Positions 41,533 to 50,765 are shown, counted from the stretch's first letter. The stretch: 64,000 nucleotides of DNA from JBNPEO01 sp050490315 (GCF_050490315.1 NZ_JBNPEO010000002.1:310001-374000); one strand, 5' to 3'. Made by a program: numbers and translations. Notes: generated from the letters alone by a model not told the origin.

Positions 41533-43044
41533 CTATCCGCGGAAGGCCTTGAGGCGGTTCAACGAGGACTCTTTACCCAAGATCACCATGGACTCAAACA
41601 GTGGCGGAGAAATACGGCGGCCGGAAATACCGGTGCGCACCGGGCCAAAAGCCAAACGCGGCTTGAGCCCCAAATCTTCAACCAGCGCGGTCTTCAGCGC
41701 AGTCTGAATGCTCTCCGCACTCCAGTCCTCCACCGGCTCCAAAGCTGCCAAAGCAGCGTCAAGGACCTCGGACAAATTCTCCGGCAATCCCTTGTTGGCG
41801 TCCTCCGCGACGTCAATATCGGCGTCGTTCTTAAACAAGAAGCTCAACATTTCCGGAGCCTCGCCCAGCAAGGTGATGCGCTCCTGAATCAGCGGCGCCG
41901 CCTCGGTGAGGATCTGGTGCTCGCGCTCGGTGAGCTGTTCCCCCACCACACCGGCAGCCTGCAAGTACGGAACCAAACGGTCGCGGAAATCAGTAGCTTC
42001 CAGAAGCCGGACGTGTGTGCCGTTGATGGCGTCCGCTTTCTTCTGGTCAAAGCGTGCCGGGTTGGCCAGAACGTCATGAATATCAAAGTTCTCCACCAAC
42101 TGCTGCACCGTAAAAATGTCCTCGTCGGCGCTCAAAGACCAGCCCAAAAGGGACAAGTAGTTCAGCAAACCCTCAGGGATAAAGCCCTTGTCCCGCTGCA
42201 AAAACAGGTTGGACTCGGGGTCACGCTTGGACAGCTTTTTGTTGCCCTGGCCCATCACGTACGGCAAGTGACCGAACAACGGCATGTACTGAGCCACACC
42301 AATGTCCACCAACGCACGGTACAAGGCGATCTGGCGCGGTGTGGAGCTCAGCAAGTCCTCGCCACGCAGCACGTGAGTGATACCCATCAGAGCGTCATCC
42401 ACCGGGTTCACCAGCGTGTACAGCGGAGCGCCATTGGCACGAACCACTGCAAAGTCCGGAACGGAACCGGCCTTGAACGTGATCTCGCCACGGACGAGGT
42501 CGTTGAACGTCAGGTCTTCATCGGGCATCCGAACGCGCAGCACAGCCTGGCGTCCCTCGGCCTTAAACGCTGCGATCTGCTCATCGGACAGATCGCGGTC
42601 AAAACCGTCATAACCGAGCTTAGGATCGCGGCCGGCAGCCTTATGGCGGGCCTCAATCTCATCCGGGCTGGAGTAAGACTCGTACACGTGACCAGCTGCA
42701 ACCAGCTTGGCAATCACGTCCTGGTAAATGTCCGAACGCTGCGACTGACGGTACGGCTCATGCGGGCCGCCCACTTCAACACCCTCATCCCAGTCAATGC
42801 CCAACCACTTGAGAGCATCCAACAACTGGTGGTAGCTCTCTTCAGAATCGCGCGCCTGGTCAGTGTCCTCGATGCGGAAAATCATCTTTCCGCCGGTGTG
42901 CCGGGCGTAGGCCCAGTTGAACAAAGCGGTGCGAATCAGACCCACGTGAGGGGTACCAGTGGGCGAGGGGCAGAAGCGCACCCGAACTGGCGTATCTTCG
43001 GTGACGGTGGGGATGGCCGAATTGGCCGCAAGAGAGGTAGTCAT
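41533..43044 (-). CDS. gltX: Glutamyl-tRNA synthetase
   Basis: 503 residues. Class I synthetase: the HIGH-equivalent is PSPTGTPHVGL, the KMSKS-equivalent is KKLSKRD, and EDTDQARD, GPHEPYRQSQR and LRGEDLLSSTPRQIALYRAL are conserved. It charges tRNA-Glu and, in bacteria that lack GlnRS, also misacylates tRNA-Gln; both tRNAs are encoded 3-4 kb away. The C-terminal anticodon-binding domain (about residues 340-503) is complete. Start ATG 43044; the upstream FAH-family gene stops 21 bp before. Confidence 0.95.
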   Translation of the reverse strand: MTTSLAANSAIPTVTEDTPVRVRFCPSPTGTPHVGLIRTALFNWAYARHTGGKMIFRIEDTDQARDSEESYHQLLDALKWLGIDWDEGVEVGGPHEPYRQSQRSDIYQDVIAKLVAAGHVYESYSSPDEIEARHKAAGRDPKLGYDGFDRDLSDEQIAAFKAEGRQAVLRVRMPDEDLTFNDLVRGEITFKAGSVPDFAVVRANGAPLYTLVNPVDDALMGITHVLRGEDLLSSTPRQIALYRALVDIGVAQYMPLFGHLPYVMGQGNKKLSKRDPESNLFLQRDKGFIPEGLLNYLSLLGWSLSADEDIFTVQQLVENFDIHDVLANPARFDQKKADAINGTHVRLLEATDFRDRLVPYLQAAGVVGEQLTEREHQILTEAAPLIQERITLLGEAPEMLSFLFKNDADIDVAEDANKGLPENLSEVLDAALAALEPVEDWSAESIQTALKTALVEDLGLKPRLAFGPVRTGISGRRISPPLFESMVILGKESSLNRLKAFRG

Positions 43045-43065
43045 AGTGACTCCAACTTTACGCCC

Positions 43066-43842
43066 CTAGCGGCGCACCACGGGATTCGACAACCGGCCGA
43101 TGCCTTCGATCTCCACCTCGTAGCGGTCTCCAGCCTTAACCAAGTCCACACCAGCAGGGGTCCCAGTCATAATCACGTCGCCGGGCAACAGGGTAAAGGC
43201 CTGGGAAACGATCGAGACCAGTTCAGCTACACCGCGCACCATCTGGTTGGTATTGCCGTCCTGACGCAATTCGCCGTTGAGGTAACCCTTAATGTCCAAG
43301 TCATCCGGGTCAAGTTCTGTCTCGATCCAGGGACCAAGCGGCGCTGAGGTATCAAAACCCTTAGCCCGGGCCCACTGCAAGTCAGTCTTCTGGACGTCCC
43401 GCGCCGTCAAGTCATTGCCACAGGTGTAGCCGAAGATCACGTCCTTCACGCGATCTTCCGGAACGTCCTTGCAGATCCGGCCAATCACCACACACAGCTC
43501 AGCCTCGAAGGAGACTTCCTCAGAGAAGTCTGGCAACACAATTGGATCGCCTGGGCCAATGACCGAGGTGTTCGGCTTGAGGAACAACAGCGGAGCAGCA
43601 GGGACTTCATTGCCGAGCTCGTGAGCATGCTCAACAAAGTTCCGCCCCACACCAATGACCTTGCTGCGAGGAATGATCGGCGCGAGCAAACGCACGTCTT
43701 CCAGCTTATGAGTGGTGTGAGTGCGGACCACGCCGTTAAAGAACGGGTCGCCGGAGATAACGGTGACTACTTCGCTACCGGGCTCACCCTCCACAACGCC
43801 GTAGAGAGGATCAGAATCAACAACAAATCGAGCAATACGCAT
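43066..43842 (-). CDS. Fumarylacetoacetate hydrolase family protein
   Basis: 258 residues. FAH-family motifs: KVIGVGRNFVEHA, LFLKPNTSVIGP, EVSFEAELCVVIGR with metal-binding Glu residues, FGYTCGNDLTARDVQ, AKGFDTSAPLGPWI and PGDVIMTGTPAGVD. These enzymes cleave or tautomerise diketo acids, or decarboxylate oxaloacetate. Adjacent to gltX in several actinobacteria. The exact substrate is not known. Metal and catalytic residues appear complete. Confidence 0.9.
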   Translation of the reverse strand: MRIARFVVDSDPLYGVVEGEPGSEVVTVISGDPFFNGVVRTHTTHKLEDVRLLAPIIPRSKVIGVGRNFVEHAHELGNEVPAAPLLFLKPNTSVIGPGDPIVLPDFSEEVSFEAELCVVIGRICKDVPEDRVKDVIFGYTCGNDLTARDVQKTDLQWARAKGFDTSAPLGPWIETELDPDDLDIKGYLNGELRQDGNTNQMVRGVAELVSIVSQAFTLLPGDVIMTGTPAGVDLVKAGDRYEVEIEGIGRLSNPVVRR

Positions 43843-43877
43843 GTCTCCAAGCCTATAGCTTTACGCCCCGTACTTTC

Positions 43878-44657
43878 CTACCCACGCAGATACGCCAACT
43901 GGGCCTCGACGCTGAGCAGCGCCGCGCGCCACACTGAAGGGTCGACGTCGTGATAAACCTTCCGAGCCACGGCTTCACTGGGTGCCTGCTCACCCAAGAC
44001 CGCAAGCGCGTCCCTGACTTGATCAAGGCGCTGGTGCCGGTGGTTCCGGTACTCGCGCGCCACGACGTCGACCGCGAAAAGTACCGGCCCGTGGGCTGGC
44101 AAAACGGTGGCCGCACCGAGTGCTTCAAGGACGTCCAAGGACCGCAAATAGTCGCTCAGAGTACCGTCGGGGAAGTCTAGGACCGTGGTTCCCTTGCCTA
44201 ATATGGTGTCCCCTGTCAGCACCGAGCCGTTAGCGCCGTCCTCAGGCAGATAAAAACACAGGGAATCGGCAGTGTGCCCGGGGGTGGCGAGCACACGAAT
44301 TTCTACACCAGCAGCGCGGATTTCTTCTCCACCTTGAAGCGGCTCGGCAGCATAGCAGTGCGTTCTGTCCCCTGCCCGTACTGGTGCACCGGTGAGCTCA
44401 TGCAACCTCAACGCCCCTGCCGTGTGGTCAGCGTGCCGGTGAGTGATCAGAATCAGCTCCACCTCCCCCGCGCTAGCCAAGCCCTTCAGGTGATCTTCAT
44501 CCGCTGGCCCCGGGTCCACCACCACACACTGTGCCGAACGCGGCGCCGAAATCACGTAGGAATTAGTTCCGTCCAAACTCATTGGCCCGGGATTAGGCGC
44601 CAAGGAAAAAGCCGTCAATTGACTGCTTTGCTGGAACTCGCGGCGAGTGCTCATCAC
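43878..44657 (-). CDS. MBL-fold metallo-hydrolase
   Basis: 259 residues (ATG 44657 or 44654). The zinc-binding HRHADH motif, GHTADS, GDTILG and LPAHG are the standard metallo-beta-lactamase blocks. An N-terminal NPGPMSLDGTNSYV segment and the C-terminal helical domain fit the glyoxalase II/LACTB2-like group, which hydrolyses thioesters or cleaves RNA. It lies 35 bp upstream of the FAH-family gene on the same strand. Substrate unknown. Confidence 0.87.
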   Translation of the reverse strand: MMSTRREFQQSSQLTAFSLAPNPGPMSLDGTNSYVISAPRSAQCVVVDPGPADEDHLKGLASAGEVELILITHRHADHTAGALRLHELTGAPVRAGDRTHCYAAEPLQGGEEIRAAGVEIRVLATPGHTADSLCFYLPEDGANGSVLTGDTILGKGTTVLDFPDGTLSDYLRSLDVLEALGAATVLPAHGPVLFAVDVVAREYRNHRHQRLDQVRDALAVLGEQAPSEAVARKVYHDVDPSVWRAALLSVEAQLAYLRG

Positions 44658-44782
44658 CGCACCATCCTATTCATGCTTGGCCCGCACCGGTTTCTGAATG
44701 ACCCCGTTGCGGAATAAGCTCACCCGGTACGCAGGTTATGGATGGGGACAGCACCGTCCACAGAGAGCATGCAGACACACCC

Positions 44783-45391
44783 ATGAGCACTTCAACTTCC
44801 GCTTCCCTATCCGAGCTCTTGGCCGCAGCCGCGTCAGCTGGCAACGACCACACCGCCACCGAGAAGACCAGCGGCCTCCAGCACATCCACAATCACGCTA
44901 ACGGCACCGTGGTCTGGTTCCCCACCTGGCAGAAGTTCCGTGAAACGTCCGATTGGGAGCCCACGGTAGTTGAGCAGGAAAAAATCCTGACCGCCGCCAC
45001 CGAGGACGGCACCTCACTCAATGAAGCCGCAGCCGCCCTCTTGGCAGCGAACCTGACAGATCTCCTCCAGCGCGCAGCTGCCTCCACGGACGCCAACGTT
45101 TTTGTTGCCGAGAACCTCTCCCTGCACTTGGCACAAACCTGGGCTATTGACGACGCCGTGGCGCGCAAGGCCGGAACAGAGCTCTCAAAAGGCAAACCTT
45201 CGCCGGCCTTCGCCGCTTACCCGTATGACATCTACGCTCAGGATGGCGGAAGTTTTGCCGCAGCACTGTGGAACGACGTCATCGATGCTGGCCGCAAGCG
45301 CGCCATCGCCGAGGAAGCCGAGCGCAAAGCCCTCAAGCCCGTCTCCCGCAAAGCGCTCAAAAACGCTGCGCGCAAGGCCGCCCGCCGCTAA
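44783..45391 (+). CDS. Unrecognised conserved-looking protein
   Basis: 202 residues from ATG 44783; an earlier in-frame ATG at 44738 adds 15 residues of low interest. There is no signal or membrane helix. Residues about 45-60 are HIHNHANGTVVWFPTW, with closely spaced His residues. A mid-region is Ala-rich, and the C-terminus is a strongly basic Lys/Arg/Ala tail (residues 170-202, KALKNAARKAARR), which suggests nucleic-acid or membrane-surface contact. It ends 16 bp before a 30-bp palindrome. I do not recognise the family; codon use and base composition look like those of its neighbours, so it is likely a real gene. Confidence 0.6.
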   Translation: MSTSTSASLSELLAAAASAGNDHTATEKTSGLQHIHNHANGTVVWFPTWQKFRETSDWEPTVVEQEKILTAATEDGTSLNEAAAALLAANLTDLLQRAAASTDANVFVAENLSLHLAQTWAIDDAVARKAGTELSKGKPSPAFAAYPYDIYAQDGGSFAAALWNDVIDAGRKRAIAEEAERKALKPVSRKALKNAARKAARR

Positions 45392-45407
45392 ACCTCACCC
45401 GCACACA

Positions 45408-45472
45408 CCAACGCGGGGTCACTTACGGCCCATGTTTAGCTGAAACATGGGCCGTAAGTGACCCCGCGTTGG
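45408..45472. terminator. Very long perfect hairpin between convergent genes
   Basis: A 30-bp perfect inverted repeat: left arm 45408-45437, right arm 45443-45472, loop agctg. It ends with ggtttt on the plus side. It separates the gene ending at 45391 from ilvE (stop at 45489) and can terminate both strands. Its length and perfection exceed normal terminators and suggest a dispersed palindromic element. Confidence 0.85.
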
Positions 45473-45488
45473 TTTTAAGAGGCAGGTA

Positions 45489-46601
45489 CTAGGCCAGGCG
45501 AGTCAACCAGCCGTGTGTGTCCTCCACGGTACCGGTCTGAATACCCAATAGACGCTCACGAATAGCCATGGTGACCTCGCCAGCCTTGGCATCCTCGGAA
45601 CCGATAACCTCATTCTCATCCTTGAGGACACCAATCGGAGTAATCACAGCAGCGGTGCCACAAGCGAACACTTCAGCGATCTCACCGGAGGCAATTCCTT
45701 CACGCCACTCATCCAGAGTGATCTTGCGCTCGGCAACCTCCCGGCCCATGTCCTGAGCAACCTGAATCACCGAAGAACGGGTTACACCCTCCAAAATGGT
45801 TCCAGAGAGCGCCGGAGTAGCCAATGAACCATCTTTCAAGACAAAGAAAACATTCATTCCGCCGAGCTCTTCAACAGCATTGTCATTGAACTGGTCCAAG
45901 AACAGCACCTGCTTGCAACCGTTAGCCTCGGCCTCGATCTGCGCGATCAAGGAAGCCGCGTAGTTGCCGCCGCACTTAGCTGAACCGGTACCACCACGGC
46001 CTGCACGGGCGTAGTTGCGGGAAATCCAAATGGAAACCGGCTTCAGCTCGCCGCCGAAGTAGTTTCCGGCCGGGGAAGCGATCACGCGGAAGGACACCTC
46101 GTGCGCCGGGCGGACACCCAAAAATGCCTCGGTGGCAATCATAAACGGGCGAATATACAGGGCCTCGCCGTCGCCGGAAGGAACCCAATCCTTGTCCTGA
46201 GCCACAAGCGTCCGGACAGCTTCCAAGAAGTACTCTTCCGGAATCAGCGGGAGAGCCAACCGCTCAGCGGACTTGTTCATCCGGGCAGCGTTTGCCTCGG
46301 GCCGGAACGTCCACACCGAACCGTCGGCGTGACGGTAGGCCTTCATACCCTCAAAAATTTCCTGACCATAGTGCAGCACCGCAGCTGCCGGGTCCAGGCT
46401 AATGGGGCCATACGGCTCAATCCGGGCGTTGCTCCAAGAACCGTTGCCGTCGGCGTCGACCTTGAAGTCAACAATCGTGGTGTGATCGGTGAAGTGGTTA
46501 CCGAAACCCGGGTTGGCCAGAATCGCGTCGCGTTCCTGCGCGGACTTGGGGTTTTCAGAGATGTGCCGGGCAAATTCAACGCCATTGGCCGTCTGGGTCA
46601 T
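45489..46601 (-). CDS. ilvE: Branched-chain amino acid aminotransferase
   Basis: 370 residues. PLP-dependent fold type IV transaminase for Leu, Ile and Val. Motifs: LHYGQEIFEGMKAYRH, RPEANAARMNKSAERL, SGDGEALYIRPF, GTGSAKCGGNYAASL with the PLP-binding Lys (SAKCGGNYA), LDQFNDNAVEELGGMNVFFV and FACGTAAVITPIG. It lies downstream of leuB in the same orientation with a gap of 139 bp that contains a short hairpin. Length and all active-site blocks fit class IV aminotransferases. Confidence 0.95.
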   Translation of the reverse strand: MTQTANGVEFARHISENPKSAQERDAILANPGFGNHFTDHTTIVDFKVDADGNGSWSNARIEPYGPISLDPAAAVLHYGQEIFEGMKAYRHADGSVWTFRPEANAARMNKSAERLALPLIPEEYFLEAVRTLVAQDKDWVPSGDGEALYIRPFMIATEAFLGVRPAHEVSFRVIASPAGNYFGGELKPVSIWISRNYARAGRGGTGSAKCGGNYAASLIAQIEAEANGCKQVLFLDQFNDNAVEELGGMNVFFVLKDGSLATPALSGTILEGVTRSSVIQVAQDMGREVAERKITLDEWREGIASGEIAEVFACGTAAVITPIGVLKDENEVIGSEDAKAGEVTMAIRERLLGIQTGTVEDTHGWLTRLA

Positions 46602-46634
46602 GGTTCCTCCATGGTCAGCCGACGGGTGCTTTTT

Positions 46635-46662
46635 GCGGCTAAGTCAGCAAGGAATTAGCCGC
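46635..46662. promoter_or_regulatory. Hairpin in the leuB-ilvE gap
   Basis: GCGGCTAA at 46635-46642 and TTAGCCGC at 46655-46662 (12-nt loop) lie 34-61 nt upstream of the ilvE start. No T-tract follows in the minus direction, so it is not a typical terminator; it may be a leader structure or operator. Confidence 0.35.
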
Positions 46663-46740
46663 ACCCGGCAGCAGGTGAGTAAGACTGTTTCAAGCTTACG
46701 CCGGAGCAGGGCCCGGTAGCGTCGCCTGGTGAAGCGATAC

Positions 46741-47793
46741 TTACAGGGCAGCCGCGATAGCAGCACCGATCTCGCTGGTGCTGCGGACGTTTGAATCCCG
46801 CGATTCAATGTCCGCTTCTACCGCTCGCTCAATCCGGCGGGCAGCACTCTGGTGACCCAAGTGGTCCAAAAGTAGCGCAGCGGACAAGATTGCCGCCGTC
46901 GGATCTGCCTTCTGCTGACCGGCAATATCCGGAGCCGAACCGTGAACTGGCTCAAACATTGACGGTGCTGTGCGGTCCATGTTGATGTTTCCGGAAGCAG
47001 CCAGGCCGATGCCACCGGTTACGGCTGCGGCGAGGTCGGTAAGGATGTCGCCAAAGAGGTTGTCCGTGACAATCACATCGAATTGCGAGGGGTTAGTCAC
47101 CATAAAGATCGTGGCTGCATCAACGTGCAAATAATCGTGCGTGACCTCAGGAAATTCCGGAGCAACTTGCTCAACAATCCGCTTCCACAAGTGACCGGCA
47201 AACACCAAAACATTGTGTTTGTGGACCAGCGTGAGCTTCTTGCGTGGACGTTCATTTGCTCGGCGGAAGGCATCCCGAACCACGCGCTCCACGCCGTGAG
47301 CCGTGTTGAGCGAAACTTCGGTAGCAATCTCATGTTCAGTGCCGGAGCGGAGGGATCCGCCGTTACCAACGTACGGGCCCTCGGTTCCTTCGCGGACCAC
47401 CACAAAGTCAATCTCACCCGGATTTGCCAGCGGGCTACCCACGGTTCCGTACAGCTTGGAAGGACGCAGGTTCACGTAGTGGTCCAGACTAAAACGCAGT
47501 TTGAGCAATAGTTCGCGCTCAATCAATCCAGACGGAATCTTGGTGTCACCCGGAGCCGCACCCACTGCACCAAAGAGGATGGCGTCCCGAGTCCGAAGAT
47601 CCGCCAATACCTCATCCGGGAGCGTCTCCCCCGTGGCCAACCAGTGCGCAGCACCCAGGCTGTACTCGGTGGCCTCTACTGTGACGCCTTCAGCTTCGGC
47701 TGCCTTGGTGAGAACTTTAAGGGCTTCCGCCGTGACCTCCGGACCAATGCCGTCGCCGGGGATAACTGCCAGATTGATGGTACTTGAGCTCAT
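46741..47793 (-). CDS. leuB: 3-isopropylmalate dehydrogenase
   Basis: 350 residues from ATG 47793; the frame extends to 47829 but the family starts near INLAVIPGDGIGPEV. Oxidative decarboxylation of 3-isopropylmalate with NAD+. Seen: REGTEGPYVGNGGSLR, HKHNVLVFAGHLWKRI (substrate Lys), VTDNLFGDILTDLAAAVTGGIGLAASGNIN (metal-binding Asp residues) and FEPVHGSAPDIAGQ (cofactor loop). Its upstream region carries GCATCTCA (47831-47838), shared with the leuC/regulator gap, which suggests common control. Confidence 0.95.
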   Translation of the reverse strand: MSSSTINLAVIPGDGIGPEVTAEALKVLTKAAEAEGVTVEATEYSLGAAHWLATGETLPDEVLADLRTRDAILFGAVGAAPGDTKIPSGLIERELLLKLRFSLDHYVNLRPSKLYGTVGSPLANPGEIDFVVVREGTEGPYVGNGGSLRSGTEHEIATEVSLNTAHGVERVVRDAFRRANERPRKKLTLVHKHNVLVFAGHLWKRIVEQVAPEFPEVTHDYLHVDAATIFMVTNPSQFDVIVTDNLFGDILTDLAAAVTGGIGLAASGNINMDRTAPSMFEPVHGSAPDIAGQQKADPTAAILSAALLLDHLGHQSAARRIERAVEADIESRDSNVRSTSEIGAAIAAAL

Positions 47794-47830
47794 AAAACCA
47801 GCTTTCCAGAGCATCCACATTCTGAGCAAG

Positions 47831-47852
47831 GCATCTCACTATGCGGAACTCA
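47831..47852 (-). promoter_or_regulatory. Candidate leucine-regulator site upstream of leuB
   Basis: GCATCTCA at 47831-47838 matches the octamer at 33621-33628 in the leuC/regulator gap. Here the second half is degenerate (ACTCAG at 47848-47853 instead of TGAGA). It lies 38-45 nt upstream of the leuB start. Confidence 0.4.
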
Positions 47853-47962
47853 GTGTGCCCTACATTCAAGTTATAGGGCCATTGCACCGAAGGTTATTGC
47901 CTGCGAAAACTCAGACCGCAGCATGACGCCAAGCCCCCACCCTCGGCGCTAGAGTCGAAGCA

Positions 47963-49159
47963 ATGGATAGGCGACACACGATTTACCAGTGGTTCCGAGA
48001 TAACCCCTTCAAGGTAGACCTCGGGGCCGCTATCTTGTTGTGCCTGCCGTTTGGTGCGCTGTACGCCGTAGCGGGTGCGCTGCCTGAGTCGTTGATCTCC
48101 ACAACCATGATTCTGACCATCGCGTGGCGCCGCACCCGGCCCGAGCTCGCAGCCGGAGCCTTGGTGATCCTGTGTCTGATTCACATGGTGATTCCCACCG
48201 CGGTAGTGGCCGGCATCCTTGCCGTTCCCGTGATCATTTACTCGACTGCCGCCTACGGCGCAGTGTGGGCTAGCCGCAGCGTCCTAGTTGCCGGGCTGAT
48301 CGGCGCAGTGATGATCGTGGTCCGATTAAACAACAGCGAAACGTCCAGCACACTTCTATTGGGGCTCACTGTGGGTGCCCTCTACGTCATCCTCGTGTCT
48401 CTCCTGGTCCTGTTTAGCTGGACTTTAGGAGACCTCACCCGGACCAGACGCCTCCAAGTCCAAGCCCTCGAAGACCGTGCGCGGCGGCTAGAAATCGAGC
48501 AGCATCAAGAACGCGCTCTGGCAGCGATGGATGAACGCTCCCACATCGCCCGCGAAATGCACGACATCATTGCCCATTCCCTCTCCGTGATCATTACCCA
48601 AGCAGATGGCGCACGCTACGCAGCAGTGGCGGACCCCGCCGTCGCGCCTGCCACCCTGGAAACAATTGCCGCCACCGGTCGCGGCTCACTCGCCGAAATG
48701 CGCCGCCTCCTAGGCATCTTAAGGAACGACGGCGACACCCCCACCCGTCCGCTGCCCGGTCTCGCTGACCTCGATGAGTTGTTGCTGGGTGTCCGCGCAG
48801 CCGGGCTCCCGCTGAGCTTTGAGCAGTCCGGAACCCCACGCGCCGAGCTGCCGGCTGGTGCGGAACTCACCGCCTACCGGATTGTGCAAGAAGCACTGAC
48901 TAACGTCCTCAAACACGCTGGTCCTTCGGCGAAAGCAACTGCGCGATTGGATTGGACCGCCAAGGGCTTGGACCTGAGGGTGCAGGACAATGGTTTCGGC
49001 TCAGCAGCAAGCTCCCCTGCCCCCACCGGAAGCAATGGCGGCAACGGGCTGCGCGGTATGCAAGAACGCGTAAAACTCTACGACGGTCAGCTCACCGCCG
49101 GTCCACACAACGGCGGCGGCTTTTTAGTCACCGCACACATCCCCTACTCGGAAGCATGA
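47963..49159 (+). CDS. Sensor histidine kinase, NarL/LuxR-partner type
   Basis: 398 residues. About four to five hydrophobic helices fill residues 20-155, followed by a coiled linker and a HisKA_3 domain with AREMHDIIAHSLSVI (phospho-acceptor His200). The HATPase domain has YRIVQEALTNVLKHAG (N box), VQDNGFGS and NGLRGMQERVKLYDG (G2 box). There is no extracellular sensing domain of note, as in LiaS/BceS-like or DesK-like intramembrane sensors. It is one base upstream of its response regulator and near an ABC transporter, typical of antibiotic or envelope-stress modules. Confidence 0.9.
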   Translation: MDRRHTIYQWFRDNPFKVDLGAAILLCLPFGALYAVAGALPESLISTTMILTIAWRRTRPELAAGALVILCLIHMVIPTAVVAGILAVPVIIYSTAAYGAVWASRSVLVAGLIGAVMIVVRLNNSETSSTLLLGLTVGALYVILVSLLVLFSWTLGDLTRTRRLQVQALEDRARRLEIEQHQERALAAMDERSHIAREMHDIIAHSLSVIITQADGARYAAVADPAVAPATLETIAATGRGSLAEMRRLLGILRNDGDTPTRPLPGLADLDELLLGVRAAGLPLSFEQSGTPRAELPAGAELTAYRIVQEALTNVLKHAGPSAKATARLDWTAKGLDLRVQDNGFGSAASSPAPTGSNGGNGLRGMQERVKLYDGQLTAGPHNGGGFLVTAHIPYSEA

Positions 49160-49160
49160 A

Positions 49161-49862
49161 ATGAACACCGCAGAACCCATCCGCGTAGCACTCGTGGACG
49201 ATCAACAACTGGTCCGCTCGGGCTTCAAAATGCTGATCAACTCCCAGCCCGACCTGACAATGGTCGCTGAAGCCGGTAACGGGCGCGATGCCATTCAAGC
49301 CCTAGGATCTACCCGTGCAGACGTGGTCCTGATGGACGTTCGGATGCCCGGAATGGACGGTATTGAGGCTACCCGCGTGCTCTTGGAGAACCGTGTCACA
49401 CGAACCGGAGACGACGATCTCAAAATCGTGGTCCTGACCACTTTTGACCTAGACGAGTATGCCCTCGCCGCCATCCAAGCCGGTGCCAGCGGCTTCCTCC
49501 TCAAAGACGCTCCTCCTGAGGAACTCCTCGAAGCGATCCGCACCGTCCACCGCGGCGACGCAGTGATTGCCCCCTCCACCACACGCCGGCTCCTGGACCA
49601 TGTGGCACCGCTACTGAGAACACCGGGTCCAGCTCATGACAAAAACGCTGCAGCCGTGGCGAGCCTGACTGCCCGCGAGCGGGAGATCTTTGAGCTCATC
49701 GCTCGCGGCGAGTCTAACCCTCAAATTGCTGCCGGCCTGTACCTATCCGAGGCCACCGTCAAAACCCATGTGGGCCACATCCTAGCCAAACTCCAAGCCC
49801 GCGACCGGGTCCACGTAGTGATGATCGCCTATGAAACCGGGGTAGTGATCCCAGGGAGGTAA
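49161..49862 (+). CDS. LuxR/NarL-family response regulator
   Basis: 233 residues. Receiver with Asp59 (VVLMDVRMPGMDG), VLTTF switch residues and KDAPPEELL. The C-terminal helix-turn-helix (LTAREREIFELIARGESNPQIAAGLYLSEATVKTHV) is of the GerE/LuxR type. It lies one base after the kinase stop. It probably activates the ABC transporter operon starting at 49953. A spacer of about 30 residues joins the domains. Confidence 0.92.
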   Translation: MNTAEPIRVALVDDQQLVRSGFKMLINSQPDLTMVAEAGNGRDAIQALGSTRADVVLMDVRMPGMDGIEATRVLLENRVTRTGDDDLKIVVLTTFDLDEYALAAIQAGASGFLLKDAPPEELLEAIRTVHRGDAVIAPSTTRRLLDHVAPLLRTPGPAHDKNAAAVASLTAREREIFELIARGESNPQIAAGLYLSEATVKTHVGHILAKLQARDRVHVVMIAYETGVVIPGR

Positions 49863-49952
49863 ATGCCTATCCCACCGCAGTATGAGTCTCCGGCTGAAGG
49901 ATCCAGATCACAGCCCGATCCGCTCAAGGGGCCCACAATTTAGCGTTGAAGT

Positions 49953-50765
49953 ATGAACCGCGACCTTGAGTACTCAACTCCACTACCAACGCAGTCCGCA
50001 TCCCCAGCGGCCGCGCCTAACCCGTCTGAGCTAGGCCCCAACGCACCGGCAGTTGCTGCCATCAACCTCAACAAAAGTTATGGCAGCGGCGATACCCGCG
50101 TCCTCGCCCTCAAAAACGTCAACGTCAGCTTCGAAGCCCGTAAATTCACTGCCATCATGGGGCCGTCAGGCTCGGGCAAATCCACGCTGATGCATTTGCT
50201 GGCTGGTTTGGACACGGCTGACTCCGGCTCCGTGGTGCTAGGCGGGACGGACCTCACTACGCTCAATGACGCTCGACTGACCAAGTTGCGCAGGGAAAAC
50301 ATCGGCTTCGTTTTCCAAGCCTTTAATCTTGTCCCCAGCCTCACCGCGGAACAAAACATCACCCTGCCGCTGTCACTAGCCGGTGCCCCTACGGACACAG
50401 AGTGGTTCGACTTTGTGGTCACGACTCTGGGTCTGGGCGACCGCCTCAAGCACCGCCCTCACGAGCTCTCCGGCGGTCAGCAGCAGCGTGTTGCAGTGGC
50501 CCGCGCGCTACTCACCCGCCCGCAAGTCATCTTCGGCGACGAGCCCACTGGAAACCTCGATTCCCGCTCGGGCGGCGAAGTCCTCGCGCTGATGCGCCGC
50601 AGCACCCAAGAGCTGGGCCAGACCATCATTATGGTCACCCACGATCCAGTGGCAGCCAGCTACGCCGACCGTGTGGTGTTAATGTCCGACGGCGAATTGG
50701 TAGGTCAAATTCAAGACCCCACCAGCGATTCAGTCTTGTCCGCCCTAGCCCGGTTGGGTGCCTGA
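49953..50765 (+). CDS. MacB/LolD-type ABC transporter ATP-binding protein
   Basis: 270 residues. Walker A MGPSGSGKSTLM, signature LSGGQQQRVAVARAL, Walker B VIFGDEPTGNLD and the switch His in VTHDP are intact. An N-terminal low-complexity extension of about 30 residues precedes the core. It works with the FtsX-type permease whose start overlaps its stop (TGATG). Such pairs are mechanotransmitters for export or peptide resistance rather than simple importers. The two-component genes upstream probably regulate it. Confidence 0.92.
   Translation: MNRDLEYSTPLPTQSASPAAAPNPSELGPNAPAVAAINLNKSYGSGDTRVLALKNVNVSFEARKFTAIMGPSGSGKSTLMHLLAGLDTADSGSVVLGGTDLTTLNDARLTKLRRENIGFVFQAFNLVPSLTAEQNITLPLSLAGAPTDTEWFDFVVTTLGLGDRLKHRPHELSGGQQQRVAVARALLTRPQVIFGDEPTGNLDSRSGGEVLALMRRSTQELGQTIIMVTHDPVAASYADRVVLMSDGELVGQIQDPTSDSVLSALARLGA

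Noticed and set aside
41917..43347. 476-residue open frame on the plus strand
   Set aside because: It lies antisense over gltX and the FAH-family gene, shows no protein pattern, and is explained by GC-rich codon structure of the real genes.
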